From positions 1-56,556 of the forward strand of contig CALWVF010000038.1 of NCBI GenBank assembly GCA_944384925.1: DNA of 56,556 bases. The letters run 5' to 3'. Below the pieces are notes generated by a model that ran no database searches, was not told the origin of the DNA, and was given only the letters and a program-made list of their open reading frames with translations. This DNA comes from an uncultured Clostridia bacterium (GTDB lineage: Bacteria > Bacillota > Clostridia > Oscillospirales > Acutalibacteraceae). Shown here in pieces: positions 26,793 through 36,109 of this stretch. Both the position numbers and the translations under genes were made by a program. Within the stretch, counting starts at the first letter, position 1. Each line of letters starts with the position of its first letter.

Positions 26793-29700
26793 TTAAATAT
26801 CTTCTGTTTCAAATATATCATCAAACTCTTTTTCTTCTTTATAAGTATCTTGATTAAATAGTGCTTCGTCTTCATCCATAATCATGTTGTTGCCTTCCGG
26901 ATCTTCCTCTAAACTATATCCATCCAGACCTGTTAGTACTTGTGGCTCGTCTAATGTATCATCAACAACATTCAAGCCTATATTATCATCCTCATAAAAA
27001 TTTTGTTTTAAGTCTATTTCTTGATGTTCTTTGTCTAAAACTTTCACATCTAATCCAAGCGATTGAAGCTCTTTTATCAATACCTTAAATGATTCCGGTA
27101 TACCCGGTTTTGGAATGTTTTGACCTTTTACAATAGCTTCATAAGTTTTCACACGACCTACAACATCATCTGATTTTACTGTTAATATTTCCTGCAAAGT
27201 ATATGCTGCTCCATATGCCTCTAATGCCCATACTTCCATTTCTCCAAAACGTTGACCACCGAACTGTGCTTTACCTCCAAGCGGTTGTTGTGTAACCAAT
27301 GAATATGGTCCTGTAGAACGTGCATGTATTTTATCATCTACTAAGTGATGCAGTTTTAAGTAATACATATATCCAACTGTTACCGGATTATCAAAATATT
27401 CTCCTGTCCTTCCATCTTTTAGCCACGATTTTCCATCTGGTCTAAATCCTGCCTTTTCAAAACATTCAAATATATCTTCTTCATGCGCTCCATCGAATAC
27501 AGGTGTCATAATCTTCCATCCAAGCGCCTTTGCCGCATATCCTAAATGCACTTCTAACACCTGACCTATATTCATACGTGAAGGAACTCCCAATGGGTTT
27601 AATACTATATCCAGTGGTGTTCCATCTGGTAAAAACGGCATATCTTCAGATGGTAATATCCTCGATACAACACCCTTATTTCCATGTCTTCCGGCCATTT
27701 TATCTCCGACTGAAAGCTTACGTTTTTGTGCAATATAGCAGCGTACTACTTTGTTTACTCCTGGTTGAAGTTCATCTTGACTATTTTCACGCGTAAATAC
27801 TTTTACATCTACTATAATCCCATATTCTCCATGAGGCACTCTTAGTGATGTATCTCGAACTTCTCTTGCTTTTTCTCCAAAAATAGCTCTTAATAGTCTT
27901 TCTTCAGCAGTTAATTCTGTTTCTCCCTTAGGTGTAACTTTCCCTACCAAAATGTCTCCGGAATGTACTTCTGCTCCTACATGTATAATGCCCGATTCAT
28001 CTAAATCCTTGAGTAAATCTTCATTAACATTCGGGATGTCTCTTGTTATTTCTTCAGGACCTAATTTTGTATCACGCGCTTCAATTTCATATTCTTCTAT
28101 ATGTATAGATGTGTAAACATCATCGCGAACTAATCGCTCATTTATTAAAACAGCGTCTTCATAGTTATATCCTTCCCATGTCATAAATCCAATAAGTGCA
28201 TTTTTGCCCAAACTAATTTCTCCATTAGAAGTCGCCGGTCCATCTGCCAAGACCTCACCTTTTACTACTCTCTGGCCTTTGTCTACAACTGGAATCTGAT
28301 TTATACATGTTCCTTGGTTTGAGCGCATAAATTTAGAAACACGAAACTTTTCTGTTTTCCCGGAATCATAATCTACAACAATTTCATCTGCACAAACACT
28401 CTTAACTACTCCATCTTCCTTTGATAATATACATACTCCTGAGTCGACTCCCGCTTTGTATTCCATACCTGTTCCAACAATTGGAGATTCTGTTTTCAAT
28501 AATGGTACTGCTTGACGTTGCATATTTGAACCCATAAGTGCACGGTTTGCATCATCATTTTCTAAAAATGGTATCATTGCTGTTGCTACTGAAACTACCA
28601 TTCTCGGTGATACATCCATATAATCTGCTCTATCTCTTTCTACTTCAACAAACTCATCGCGGAATCTGCCATTTACTTTTGGGTGCTCAAATCTGCCTTC
28701 TTCATCTAATGGTTCATTTGCCTGTGCTACTATATATTCATCTTCCTCGTCTGCCGTCATATATACAACTTCCGAGGTTACGATTCCTGTTTCTTTATCT
28801 ACTTTTCTAAACGGCGCTTCAACAAACCCATATTCATTAATTCTTGCAAATGTTGCCAAATATGATATCAATCCTATATTTGGGCCTTCTGGAGTTTCAA
28901 TTGGACACATCCTTCCATAGTGGCTATAGTGAACGTCTCGAACTTCGAATCCTGCTCTATCTCTCGATAACCCTCCAGGACCTAAGGCCGACAACCTTCT
29001 TTTATGCGTTAACTCTGCTAATGGATTAGTTTGATCCATAAATTGAGATAATGGTGATGATCCAAAAAATTCCCTTATTGCCGCGACAACAGGTCTTATA
29101 TTTATTAATGCATGTGGTGTTATTACTTCTAAATCTTGCGCTTGAAGTGTCATTCTTTCTCTAATTACTCTCTCTAAACGTGAAAATCCTATCCTGAACT
29201 GATTTTGCAGTAATTCCCCAACAGATCTAATTCTTCTGTTTCCTAAATGATCTATATCATCTGTTGTTCCTATACCACAAGCCAAACAGTTCATATAGTT
29301 GATCGATGCAAATATATCATCTATTATTATGTGTTTAGGTATAAGTTCATCTATTCTATATTCAATAGTTTCTTTTAATTCTTCATCTGAATTGCAGTTA
29401 TCTAATATTTCTTTTAAAATGCTATATCTTACTTTTTCATTTACTCCGCATTCTTTTTTCGCATCGAACTTTACATAGCAAGATATATCTACCATTCCAT
29501 TTGATATGATTTTTACTTCTTTTTCCTCTGATAAAACGTAAGCAACAGAAACTCCAGCATTTTCGATTTCCAGTGCCTTTTCTCTAGAGATTACTTCTCC
29601 TTCATCTGCCATTAACTCTCCTGTTAATGGATTAGCTATAGGTCTTGATAGTTGTTGGCCAGACAATCGGCCTGATATTCCTAACTTTTTATTATATTTA

Positions 29701-30545
29701 TATCTGCCTACCCTAGACATATCATATCTTCTAGCATCGAAAAACAGTGAGTTTATATGCGATTGTGCACTTTCAATTGTCGGAGGTTCACTAGGCCTTA
29801 ATTTTCTATATACTTCAAATAATGCCTCTTCTGTGTTTTTGCATGAATCCTTTTCGATTGTTGCCTTTATTCTATCGTCTTCCCCAAAATACTCTATGAT
29901 TTCAGAGTCGGAGCCTAGTCCTAATGCTCTCACAAACACTGTAACTGGAATTTTCCTATTTTTATCTATTCGAACATATAATACATCATTAGCATCATTT
30001 TCATATTCAAGCCAAGCTCCACGGTTTGGAATAACTGTTGCACTAAATAATTGCTTACCTGTTTTATCATATTCCATTTTATAGTAAACCCCTGGGGATC
30101 TTACTAGTTGTGATACTATTACACGTTCTGCTCCATTTATTACAAATGTTCCACTTTCTGTCATAAGTGGAAAATCACCCATAAAAACTTCTGATTCCTT
30201 AATTTCACCGCTTTCCTTATTTAAAAGTCGTGCCTTTACCCTTAAGGCCGCAGAATAAGTTGCATCTCTCTCTTTACATTCCTCTACACTATAGTTAGGC
30301 TTATCAATATCAAGGTAATAGTCTATAAAATCCAGAACTAAATTACCGGTAAAGTCGGTTATGCCAGAAACATCTTTAAAGACTTCTTTAAGACCCTCAT
30401 CTAAAAACCATTGATAAGAATTTTTTTGCACTTCTATTAGATTAGGCATGTCCAATACTTCATCTATACGAGAAAAACTCATTCTTACATTTTTCCCAAG
30501 ATGTACAGGTTTTACATTCACCATAGATTCAACAACTCCATTCAT
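26793..30545 (-). CDS. rpoB: RNA polymerase beta subunit
   Basis: A 1250-residue subunit. The rifampicin region reads [16 protein letters not shown] then [14 protein letters not shown], sensitive-type at the main resistance positions. [13 protein letters not shown] and [24 protein letters not shown] are present. The C-terminus carries an acidic tail ending [14 protein letters not shown] 30545 is preferred because AAAAAGGAAG lies just upstream; ATG 30524 is an alternative, and the frame open to 30587 is less likely. rplJ-rplL, which usually precede rpoB, are not here; aspS lies upstream instead. Confidence 0.98.
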   Translation of the reverse strand: MNGVVESMVNVKPVHLGKNVRMSFSRIDEVLDMPNLIEVQKNSYQWFLDEGLKEVFKDVSGITDFTGNLVLDFIDYYLDIDKPNYSVEECKERDATYSAALRVKARLLNKESGEIKESEVFMGDFPLMTESGTFVINGAERVIVSQLVRSPGVYYKMEYDKTGKQLFSATVIPNRGAWLEYENDANDVLYVRIDKNRKIPVTVFVRALGLGSDSEIIEYFGEDDRIKATIEKDSCKNTEEALFEVYRKLRPSEPPTIESAQSHINSLFFDARRYDMSRVGRYKYNKKLGISGRLSGQQLSRPIANPLTGELMADEGEVISREKALEIENAGVSVAYVLSEEKEVKIISNGMVDISCYVKFDAKKECGVNEKVRYSILKEILDNCNSDEELKETIEYRIDELIPKHIIIDDIFASINYMNCLACGIGTTDDIDHLGNRRIRSVGELLQNQFRIGFSRLERVIRERMTLQAQDLEVITPHALINIRPVVAAIREFFGSSPLSQFMDQTNPLAELTHKRRLSALGPGGLSRDRAGFEVRDVHYSHYGRMCPIETPEGPNIGLISYLATFARINEYGFVEAPFRKVDKETGIVTSEVVYMTADEEDEYIVAQANEPLDEEGRFEHPKVNGRFRDEFVEVERDRADYMDVSPRMVVSVATAMIPFLENDDANRALMGSNMQRQAVPLLKTESPIVGTGMEYKAGVDSGVCILSKEDGVVKSVCADEIVVDYDSGKTEKFRVSKFMRSNQGTCINQIPVVDKGQRVVKGEVLADGPATSNGEISLGKNALIGFMTWEGYNYEDAVLINERLVRDDVYTSIHIEEYEIEARDTKLGPEEITRDIPNVNEDLLKDLDESGIIHVGAEVHSGDILVGKVTPKGETELTAEERLLRAIFGEKAREVRDTSLRVPHGEYGIIVDVKVFTRENSQDELQPGVNKVVRCYIAQKRKLSVGDKMAGRHGNKGVVSRILPSEDMPFLPDGTPLDIVLNPLGVPSRMNIGQVLEVHLGYAAKALGWKIMTPVFDGAHEEDIFECFEKAGFRPDGKSWLKDGRTGEYFDNPVTVGYMYYLKLHHLVDDKIHARSTGPYSLVTQQPLGGKAQFGGQRFGEMEVWALEAYGAAYTLQEILTVKSDDVVGRVKTYEAIVKGQNIPKPGIPESFKVLIKELQSLGLDVKVLDKEHQEIDLKQNFYEDDNIGLNVVDDTLDEPQVLTGLDGYSLEEDPEGNNMIMDEDEALFNQDTYKEEKEFDDIFETEDI

Positions 30546-30691
30546 CTGCTTCCTTTTTGTAATTATCATTAAAATATAACAAAACACCTTACATTTACAC
30601 TAAATTTTTAATTTTCTCTTGATTTTTTTTGAAAAAAATGATAGAATAAAGATGTTTATTATATTTCGATTAATTATTTATGCAGTATATT

Positions 30692-30720
30692 ATTGTATCA
30701 TACTGACTTTTGTAAGTCAA
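30692..30720 (-). promoter_or_regulatory. Strong promoter of rpoBC
   Basis: On the minus strand TTGACT, a 17-base spacer and TACAAT, each one base from consensus. A transcript starting near 30685 would read straight into rpoB. Confidence 0.75.
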
Positions 30721-30805
30721 GTATTATTTTTACCTGCTTTAATATTTTGTTTCTAATCTTTTTATAACTTTTCCCTAATTGTTTTATTATGGTGTATTTT
30801 CTTTT

Positions 30806-30831
30806 GCGAGTTTAAACGCTCGCCTTTTTAT
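30806..30831 (+). terminator. Terminator-like hairpin facing the plus strand
   Basis: GCGAG and CTCGC form a stem over an 8-base loop, followed by CTTTTTATT on the plus strand. No plus-strand gene ends here, so it may block antisense transcription or be chance. Confidence 0.4.
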
Positions 30832-30895
30832 TACCTATATTTTAACTTTCTATAATATTAATTTTTTGTTGTATTTTGAACCTCATAAATAAATT

Positions 30896-30933
30896 AAGCT
30901 ACAGAAATATTATTTTAATCATTTCTGTAGCTT
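30896..30933. terminator. Terminator of the hisS-aspS unit
   Basis: AAGCTACAGAAAT pairs perfectly with ATTTCTGTAGCTT over a 12-base loop, about 30 bases after aspS on the minus strand. TTAATTTATT follows on that strand and a T run on the other. Confidence 0.75.
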
Positions 30934-30963
30934 TTCTATTTCTCTTATATCAAATACCTTTTT

Positions 30964-32730
30964 CTACTTATTTAAAGATATTTTTAATTCTTCTAATTGA
31001 CTTTCATCTATAGTTCCCGGTGATTCTGTCATTAATTCTGCTGAGCTTGCAACTTTTGGAAATGCTATTACATCTCTTATACTATTTCCTCCTAGCATCA
31101 ACATAACCAACCGATCTAGTCCAAAAGCCATTCCTCCATGAGGAGGTGCACCATACTTAAATGCATCAATTAAAAAACCAAATCGTTTTTGTGATTCTTC
31201 CTCGCTAAATCCCAAAGCTTTAAACATTTTTTTCTGCAAATTTGGGTCGCTTATTCTAATTGAGCCTCCTCCAATTTCATTGCCATTTAAAACCAGATCA
31301 TATGCATTTGCACAAATGTCGTAAGGATTTGTTTCTAATTTCTCGATATCTTCTTCTCGTGGGCTAGTAAAAGGATGGTGCTTTGCTACATAACGCTCTT
31401 GGTCTTTGTCGTATTCAAACAACGGAAATTCTGTTACCCACAGGAAACACCATTTATCTTTATCTATTATATTAAGCTTATTTGCTAATTCACATCTTAG
31501 TGCTCCTAAGCTTTCCAACACAACTTGATTGTCTTCACTTGCTACTATGAAAATTATATCTCCGACCTCTACAGCTGCTTTTTTTCTTATTTGATCAATT
31601 TCTTTTTCTGTTAAAAACTTTTCATATGATGAAGATGAAGTGCCATCTAAATTTACTTTTGTCCAAGCAAGGCCTTTTGCTCCATAGTCTTGTATCCATT
31701 TAGTAAGCTTATCAATTTCTTTTCTTGGTATTTTTTCTGCCGCGCCTTTCATACTTATACATCTTACAGAACCTCCATTTGATATTGCTCCTGCAAAAAC
31801 TCTAAATTCTGTTTCCTTCAATTCATCTGTAATATTCATTATCTCACAGCCAAACCTTAAATCTGGTTTATCACTTCCAAACCGCTCCATGGCTTCTCGA
31901 TATGGCATTCTAAGAAAATGTTTTTCAACTTCTACTCCTAAAACTTCCTTATATACTTTTTTTATAAAACCTTCTGCTATATTCATAACATCATCGGAAT
32001 CTACAAAAGACATTTCTAAATCAATTTGAGTAAATTCAGGCTGACGATCTGCTCTTAAATCTTCGTCTCTAAAGCAGCGCGCAATTTGCATATACCTATC
32101 GAAACCTGCCAACATCGTTAATTGCTTATATAATTGAGGAGATTGAGGTAATGCAAAAAAATTTCCCGGGAATACTCTAGATGGTACCAGATAGTCTCTT
32201 GCTCCCTCTGGGGTTGATTTTATTAATATTGGTGTTTCTATTTCTATAAAACCATTTTCATCGAAATAATCTCTTGCTAATTTTACTATTTTATGACGCT
32301 CAATAATTTTATTTTGTACATCCGGTCTTCTTAAATCCAAGTATCTATATTTTAAACGCAAATCTTCTTTAACATTAGAATCCTCTACTATTTCAAACGG
32401 TGGAGTTTCTGACTTAGATAAAACTTCTAGTTCTTTCACTTCTATTTCTATATCACCAGTAGATACATTTTCATTCTTAGCAGAGCGCTCCCTTACAACT
32501 CCTTTTACCCACAAAACGAATTCGGCTCGTATAGAAAAGGCCTTTTTAAAAATTTCTTTTTCAGTATTTTCATCAAACGCCAATTGTATGATACCTGTTC
32601 TATCTCTTAAATCTATAAATATTAAATGGCCCAAGTCTCTTTGTCTCTGCACCCAACCACAAAGGACTACTTCTTTTCCAACATCTTTTATGTTTAAGTC
32701 TGTGCAATAATTTGTACGTTTTAATTTCAT
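30964..32730 (-). CDS. aspS: Aspartyl-tRNA synthetase
   Basis: A 588-residue bacterial-type class II synthetase. It has an N-terminal OB-fold (GWVQRQRDLGHLIFIDLRDRTG), motif 2 FRDEDLRADRQPEFTQ, the GAD insertion, and motif 3 GGMAFGLDRLVMLM near the C-terminus. ATG 32730 begins the conserved MKLKRTNYC; the frame is open 6 codons further but that part is not conserved. The ribosome site is weak. It sits 58 bases after hisS, the usual Firmicute pairing. Whether it is discriminating or also charges tRNA-Asn cannot be told. Confidence 0.98.
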   Translation of the reverse strand: MKLKRTNYCTDLNIKDVGKEVVLCGWVQRQRDLGHLIFIDLRDRTGIIQLAFDENTEKEIFKKAFSIRAEFVLWVKGVVRERSAKNENVSTGDIEIEVKELEVLSKSETPPFEIVEDSNVKEDLRLKYRYLDLRRPDVQNKIIERHKIVKLARDYFDENGFIEIETPILIKSTPEGARDYLVPSRVFPGNFFALPQSPQLYKQLTMLAGFDRYMQIARCFRDEDLRADRQPEFTQIDLEMSFVDSDDVMNIAEGFIKKVYKEVLGVEVEKHFLRMPYREAMERFGSDKPDLRFGCEIMNITDELKETEFRVFAGAISNGGSVRCISMKGAAEKIPRKEIDKLTKWIQDYGAKGLAWTKVNLDGTSSSSYEKFLTEKEIDQIRKKAAVEVGDIIFIVASEDNQVVLESLGALRCELANKLNIIDKDKWCFLWVTEFPLFEYDKDQERYVAKHHPFTSPREEDIEKLETNPYDICANAYDLVLNGNEIGGGSIRISDPNLQKKMFKALGFSEEESQKRFGFLIDAFKYGAPPHGGMAFGLDRLVMLMLGGNSIRDVIAFPKVASSAELMTESPGTIDESQLEELKISLNK

Positions 32731-32788
32731 ATTAAACACCAAACACAATATATATTTGTTTTATTCCTTCCTAAATATATTTGTCCTT

Positions 32789-34093
32789 CTATTTAGATAG
32801 AAGCGCATCCCCATTTTCTAATTCTACATGCGCCTTTGAAAACGAGGAAATAAAGTCTTCTCCAATACTAATTTTTCGTGTTTCACCTGTTTCCATATTT
32901 TTAAGCATTGCATAACCATCTTTGATTTCATCTTCTCCAATTGCAATACTATATTTTGCATTTATCTTATCTGCATATTTCATCTGTGACTTCATTGTAC
33001 GATTAACAATATCGCATTCTGTCTTTATTCCTGCCTGACGAATCTGATTTGCTAAAATAAACGCTTTTATTTTTCCCTCTTCACCTGCCGAAGCGATGTA
33101 GAGTTCACAAGGCTCATAGCTTGGTAAACTTATACCTTGTTTTTCTAAAATTAGTAATAGTCTTTCCATACCTATTCCAAAGCCAAGTGCCGGTATATCT
33201 TTGCCCCCAATTTGAGACACTAAATTATCATATCTTCCACCACCACCAACAACAGCCTGTGTTCCTAATTCCTCAGATACAAATTCAAACACTGTTTTTG
33301 TATAGTAATCTAATCCACGTACTATACGAGGATTTACAACATACTCAATTTGTAATTTAGTTAAATACTTTTTTAAAAACTCAAAATGCTCTGCACATTC
33401 TTTGCACAAAAATTCTATAACAATAGGCGCCTCTTTTATTAATTTTTGGCAAGAACTATTTTTGCAGTCTAAAATCCTCATTGGATTAGTTTTTAATCGT
33501 TCCAAGCAAGTTTCGCAAAGGTCATCTTTATAGAAATTAAAATAATGATTCAATTCATCGTAGTATGTCTCGCGGCATTTTGAACAGCCTATAGTATTAA
33601 TTTGCAATTTAATATTCTTCAGACCTAACCTTTTAAATATAGAAATAGCTGTATTTATAAGTTCAGCATCTGCAAAAGGAGATTGGGATCCAAATATTTC
33701 TAAACCAAACTGGTGAAATTCCCTCCACCTACCAGCCTGAGGTTTTTCGTATCGGTAACAAGAAGAAAAGTAGCTTAATTTTATAGGCAACGCCCCGTTA
33801 TGCAAAGAATTTTCAAGCATTGCTCGAGCAGTACTAGCAGTACCCTCCGGACGCAGGGTTATAGATCTGCCGCTTTTATCGGAAAAAGTATACATTTCTT
33901 TTTGTACAACATCGGTATCCTCTCCAACAGTCCTTTTAAATAACTCAGTATGTTCAAAAACAGGCGTACGAATTTCTTTAAATCCAAAGTTTTCAGATTC
34001 TTCCCTTAGCAAATTTTCTAAAAAAATCCATTTACCACATTCTATTGGTAGTATATCTTTAGTTCCCCTTGGTGCCTTGGTAATTAATTGCAT
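32789..34093 (-). CDS. hisS: Histidyl-tRNA synthetase
   Basis: A 434-residue class II synthetase beginning with APRGTKDILP. Motif 2 is YRYEKPQAGRWREFHQFG, the histidine-specific motif RGLDYYTKTVFEF is present, and motif 3 is ALGFGIGMERLLL. A Cys-rich insertion (CSKC, CETC, CKNSSC, CKEC) could bind zinc; such insertions occur in clostridial HisRS. GAGGT lies 6 bases before the ATG. I looked for a T-box leader upstream and found no AGGGTGG-type element. Confidence 0.98.
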   Translation of the reverse strand: MQLITKAPRGTKDILPIECGKWIFLENLLREESENFGFKEIRTPVFEHTELFKRTVGEDTDVVQKEMYTFSDKSGRSITLRPEGTASTARAMLENSLHNGALPIKLSYFSSCYRYEKPQAGRWREFHQFGLEIFGSQSPFADAELINTAISIFKRLGLKNIKLQINTIGCSKCRETYYDELNHYFNFYKDDLCETCLERLKTNPMRILDCKNSSCQKLIKEAPIVIEFLCKECAEHFEFLKKYLTKLQIEYVVNPRIVRGLDYYTKTVFEFVSEELGTQAVVGGGGRYDNLVSQIGGKDIPALGFGIGMERLLLILEKQGISLPSYEPCELYIASAGEEGKIKAFILANQIRQAGIKTECDIVNRTMKSQMKYADKINAKYSIAIGEDEIKDGYAMLKNMETGETRKISIGEDFISSFSKAHVELENGDALLSK

Positions 34094-34651
34094 AATATAA
34101 CCTCACATAAAACATAATTTAGAAATAAACACTAGAAATTTAAAAATAATCAACACATACAATGATATAGTAGGCTTTAGATTATAGTATAATCATTTAA
34201 TAGATTAATAAATTTTAAGTACAAGAGTAATATAAATAATATTATCACGAAAAGGACACTTAATCAATACAAATATAAAAATTATATTATTGATTCTACA
34301 AATGAATACAGCAAAAAAGCAGTTAGCTACATAGAATAGCCAAAGATTAGAATAAAAAGGTTATGTTATAAAATTTTGTCAACTAGATTAATGAAATGTA
34401 TTTTTGAGTTATTTTGACAATATATTCACAACATATAAAATATAATAATGTCAGCATATCTCTTTAAAGATATTCATAGTTATATTATATAAAAATAACA
34501 TTTTTATTTTGTTATATTTATTGTAATTTATTTTAACTTTTATAATTTGCTTAATAGATTCTTTATTATTTTACTTTTAATTATAATTTTCGATAAAAAT
34601 ATTTTGACTATTTTAAAAATATATGTTAGTATATATAAGAGGGTTTTTTAT
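34094..34651. other. Intergenic region between divergent hisS and the MinD-like gene
   Basis: About 560 bases of AT-rich DNA. No gene, T-box or RNA is recognisable. A plausible plus-strand promoter lies at 34414-34441. A reading frame open from 34547 into the MinD-like gene is hydrophobic AT-rich filler without a ribosome site. Confidence 0.6.
34414..34441 (+). promoter_or_regulatory. Possible promoter for the MinD-like gene
   Basis: TTGACA, a 16-base spacer and TAAAAT, with a further TATAAT directly after. It lies about 200 bases before ATG 34652. Confidence 0.5.
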
Positions 34652-35383
34652 ATGGGAACAGTTACATTAGTTGTTTCAGAAAAGGGCGGTGTTGGTAAAT
34701 CAACAATTTGTTCGCTTCTTGGTTTGAAACTAGCTGAATTAAATAAAAGAGTCTTAGTTATCGATAACGTCCCTTGCGTTGGTGCTCTAAGTACCATCCT
34801 TGGTGTTTATCAAAATATTATTTTCGACTCATCCGATATAGTAAATGGAAATTGTAAGCTCAATGATGCTATTTATCAATCACCTTTTAACCATAACTTG
34901 CATCTTTTGCCTTCTCCTCAAAATCCATATAATAAATTAAGTCACTCTGTTATAAAGCAATTAATTAATTTATTATCAAGTGTTTATGAACATATTATTA
35001 TAGATTGTCCATACGACATTATATTCGATACTTCCTTTATGTCTTGTATAGATAATGCATTAGTAGTTTCAGATTTAAATCCAATATCTCTTAGAGCTGC
35101 TCGCCATACAAAATCTATTATCAAAAAATATGGATTAAGTAATATACGTCTAGTTATTAATAATTTCTCTTATAAATTACTCGATCATCTTTCTCATTAT
35201 AATGATTTAGACGATATTATCGACGACACTTCGATTCAATTAATTGCTGTTATTCCAAAGGATGATATTACTGTTTTAAATATAATAAATGGTATATACC
35301 CTAATACCAATTCTCCGATTATCTTAGCATTTAAAAGGCTGGCAAACCGGTTAATTGGAGTTCATGTTCCTATTTCGATATAA
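34652..35383 (+). CDS. MinD/ParA-like P-loop ATPase with altered catalytic loop
   Basis: A 243-residue deviant-Walker ATPase. Walker A is EKGGVGKST with the signature Lys. Walker B lies in HIIIDCPYDIIFD. The C-terminal 20 residues (AFKRLANRLIGVHVPI) resemble the MinD membrane-targeting tail. MinD normally cycles on the membrane to position division. Here the VIDxD loop reads VIDNVPCVGALS: the second Asp, needed for hydrolysis in MinD, is Val. No minC or minE is in the window, though mgsA follows, and clostridial min genes are often beside mgsA and the mre cluster. ATG 34652 has AGAGGG upstream. Could be a divergent MinD or another partition-type protein. Confidence 0.75.
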   Translation: MGTVTLVVSEKGGVGKSTICSLLGLKLAELNKRVLVIDNVPCVGALSTILGVYQNIIFDSSDIVNGNCKLNDAIYQSPFNHNLHLLPSPQNPYNKLSHSVIKQLINLLSSVYEHIIIDCPYDIIFDTSFMSCIDNALVVSDLNPISLRAARHTKSIIKKYGLSNIRLVINNFSYKLLDHLSHYNDLDDIIDDTSIQLIAVIPKDDITVLNIINGIYPNTNSPIILAFKRLANRLIGVHVPISI

Positions 35384-35432
35384 TGTGAATTTTAAGATAA
35401 ATTGACTTGAGTATTTATTGGGAGGGATTATT

Positions 35433-35837
35433 GTGAACATTGCTATAATGGCTCACGACTCAAAAAAAGAATTAATGGTACAATTTTGTATTGCATATTG
35501 TGGTATACTTAGTAGAAGTAACTTGTGTGCAACCGGCACCACCGGTAAAATTGTTTCGGAAGCTACAGGCTTAAAAATACGAACATTTTTATCTGGCCCC
35601 CAAGGTGGATTTGAACAAATTGCTGCAAGGCTATCTTGCAATGAAATAGATATGCTTCTATTTTTTAGGGATCCGATGATTTCTTCCGACAATGTAAACG
35701 ATGGTACTAAGATGTTGAAAATTTGTGATATGCATGGTATACCTGTTGCTACCAATATAGCTACTGCAGAAGTACTTATACATGGTTTAGAGCGTGGAGA
35801 TTTAGAATGGAGAAATATTTTAAATCCAAAGGTTTAA
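35433..35837 (+). CDS. mgsA: Methylglyoxal synthase
   Basis: A 134-residue enzyme that converts dihydroxyacetone phosphate to methylglyoxal and phosphate, a bypass of lower glycolysis. Motifs are NIAIMAHDSKK, TGTTGKIV, SGPQGGFEQI, FFRDP (Asp region) and CDMHGIPVATNIATAE. GTG 35433 has GGGAGG upstream at good spacing; the frame from 35418 starts inside that site. It is 49 bases after the MinD-like gene. Confidence 0.97.
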   Translation: MNIAIMAHDSKKELMVQFCIAYCGILSRSNLCATGTTGKIVSEATGLKIRTFLSGPQGGFEQIAARLSCNEIDMLLFFRDPMISSDNVNDGTKMLKICDMHGIPVATNIATAEVLIHGLERGDLEWRNILNPKV

Positions 35838-35870
35838 ATTTTTTATATACTTATATATTCTTTGTATATT

Positions 35871-35905
35871 TGCTTGTTCTATTTCTATAGGACAAGCATT
35901 TTGTT
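35871..35905 (+). terminator. Terminator after mgsA
   Basis: TGCTTGTTCTA pairs with TAGGACAAGCA (one mismatch) over a short loop, followed by TTTTGTTTGTATTTTATTTT. Confidence 0.75.
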
Positions 35906-36109
35906 TGTATTTTATTTTGTATAAATAACACAGACTTGTTTTAATTAAGTTTGTTTTATTGCCTAGAGTCAATACAAATTATATAACATGCATTTTTACC
36001 TATTTGCTTAAAAGTTATTTGTTTGCCTTCTCTTGATAAGAATTATCTATAGGAGTATAATATAATTAATTTATTAAAATTATCATTAAATGAGCATGGA
36101 GGAGAAAAT

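Larger units (their letters stand above)
30546..30963. other. rpoB leader and aspS-rpoB intergenic region
   Basis: No gene seen. The rpoB promoter lies at 30692-30720, giving a leader of about 140 bases. The remainder holds two hairpins (30806-30831 and 30896-30933) and T-rich sequence. Confidence 0.65.

Noticed and set aside
29030..29100. Rifampicin-resistance substitution in RpoB (SSPLSQ instead of SSQLSQ)
   Set aside because: The main resistance positions in the cluster are wild type and a Pro here is probably lineage variation.
34094..34546. T-box riboswitch upstream of hisS
   Set aside because: No AGGGTGGNACCGCG-type element or specifier-loop structure is visible on the minus strand.
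34547..34651. N-terminal extension of the MinD-like protein
   Set aside because: The extension is AT-driven hydrophobic sequence; ATG 34652 has a ribosome site and begins the conserved Walker A strand.
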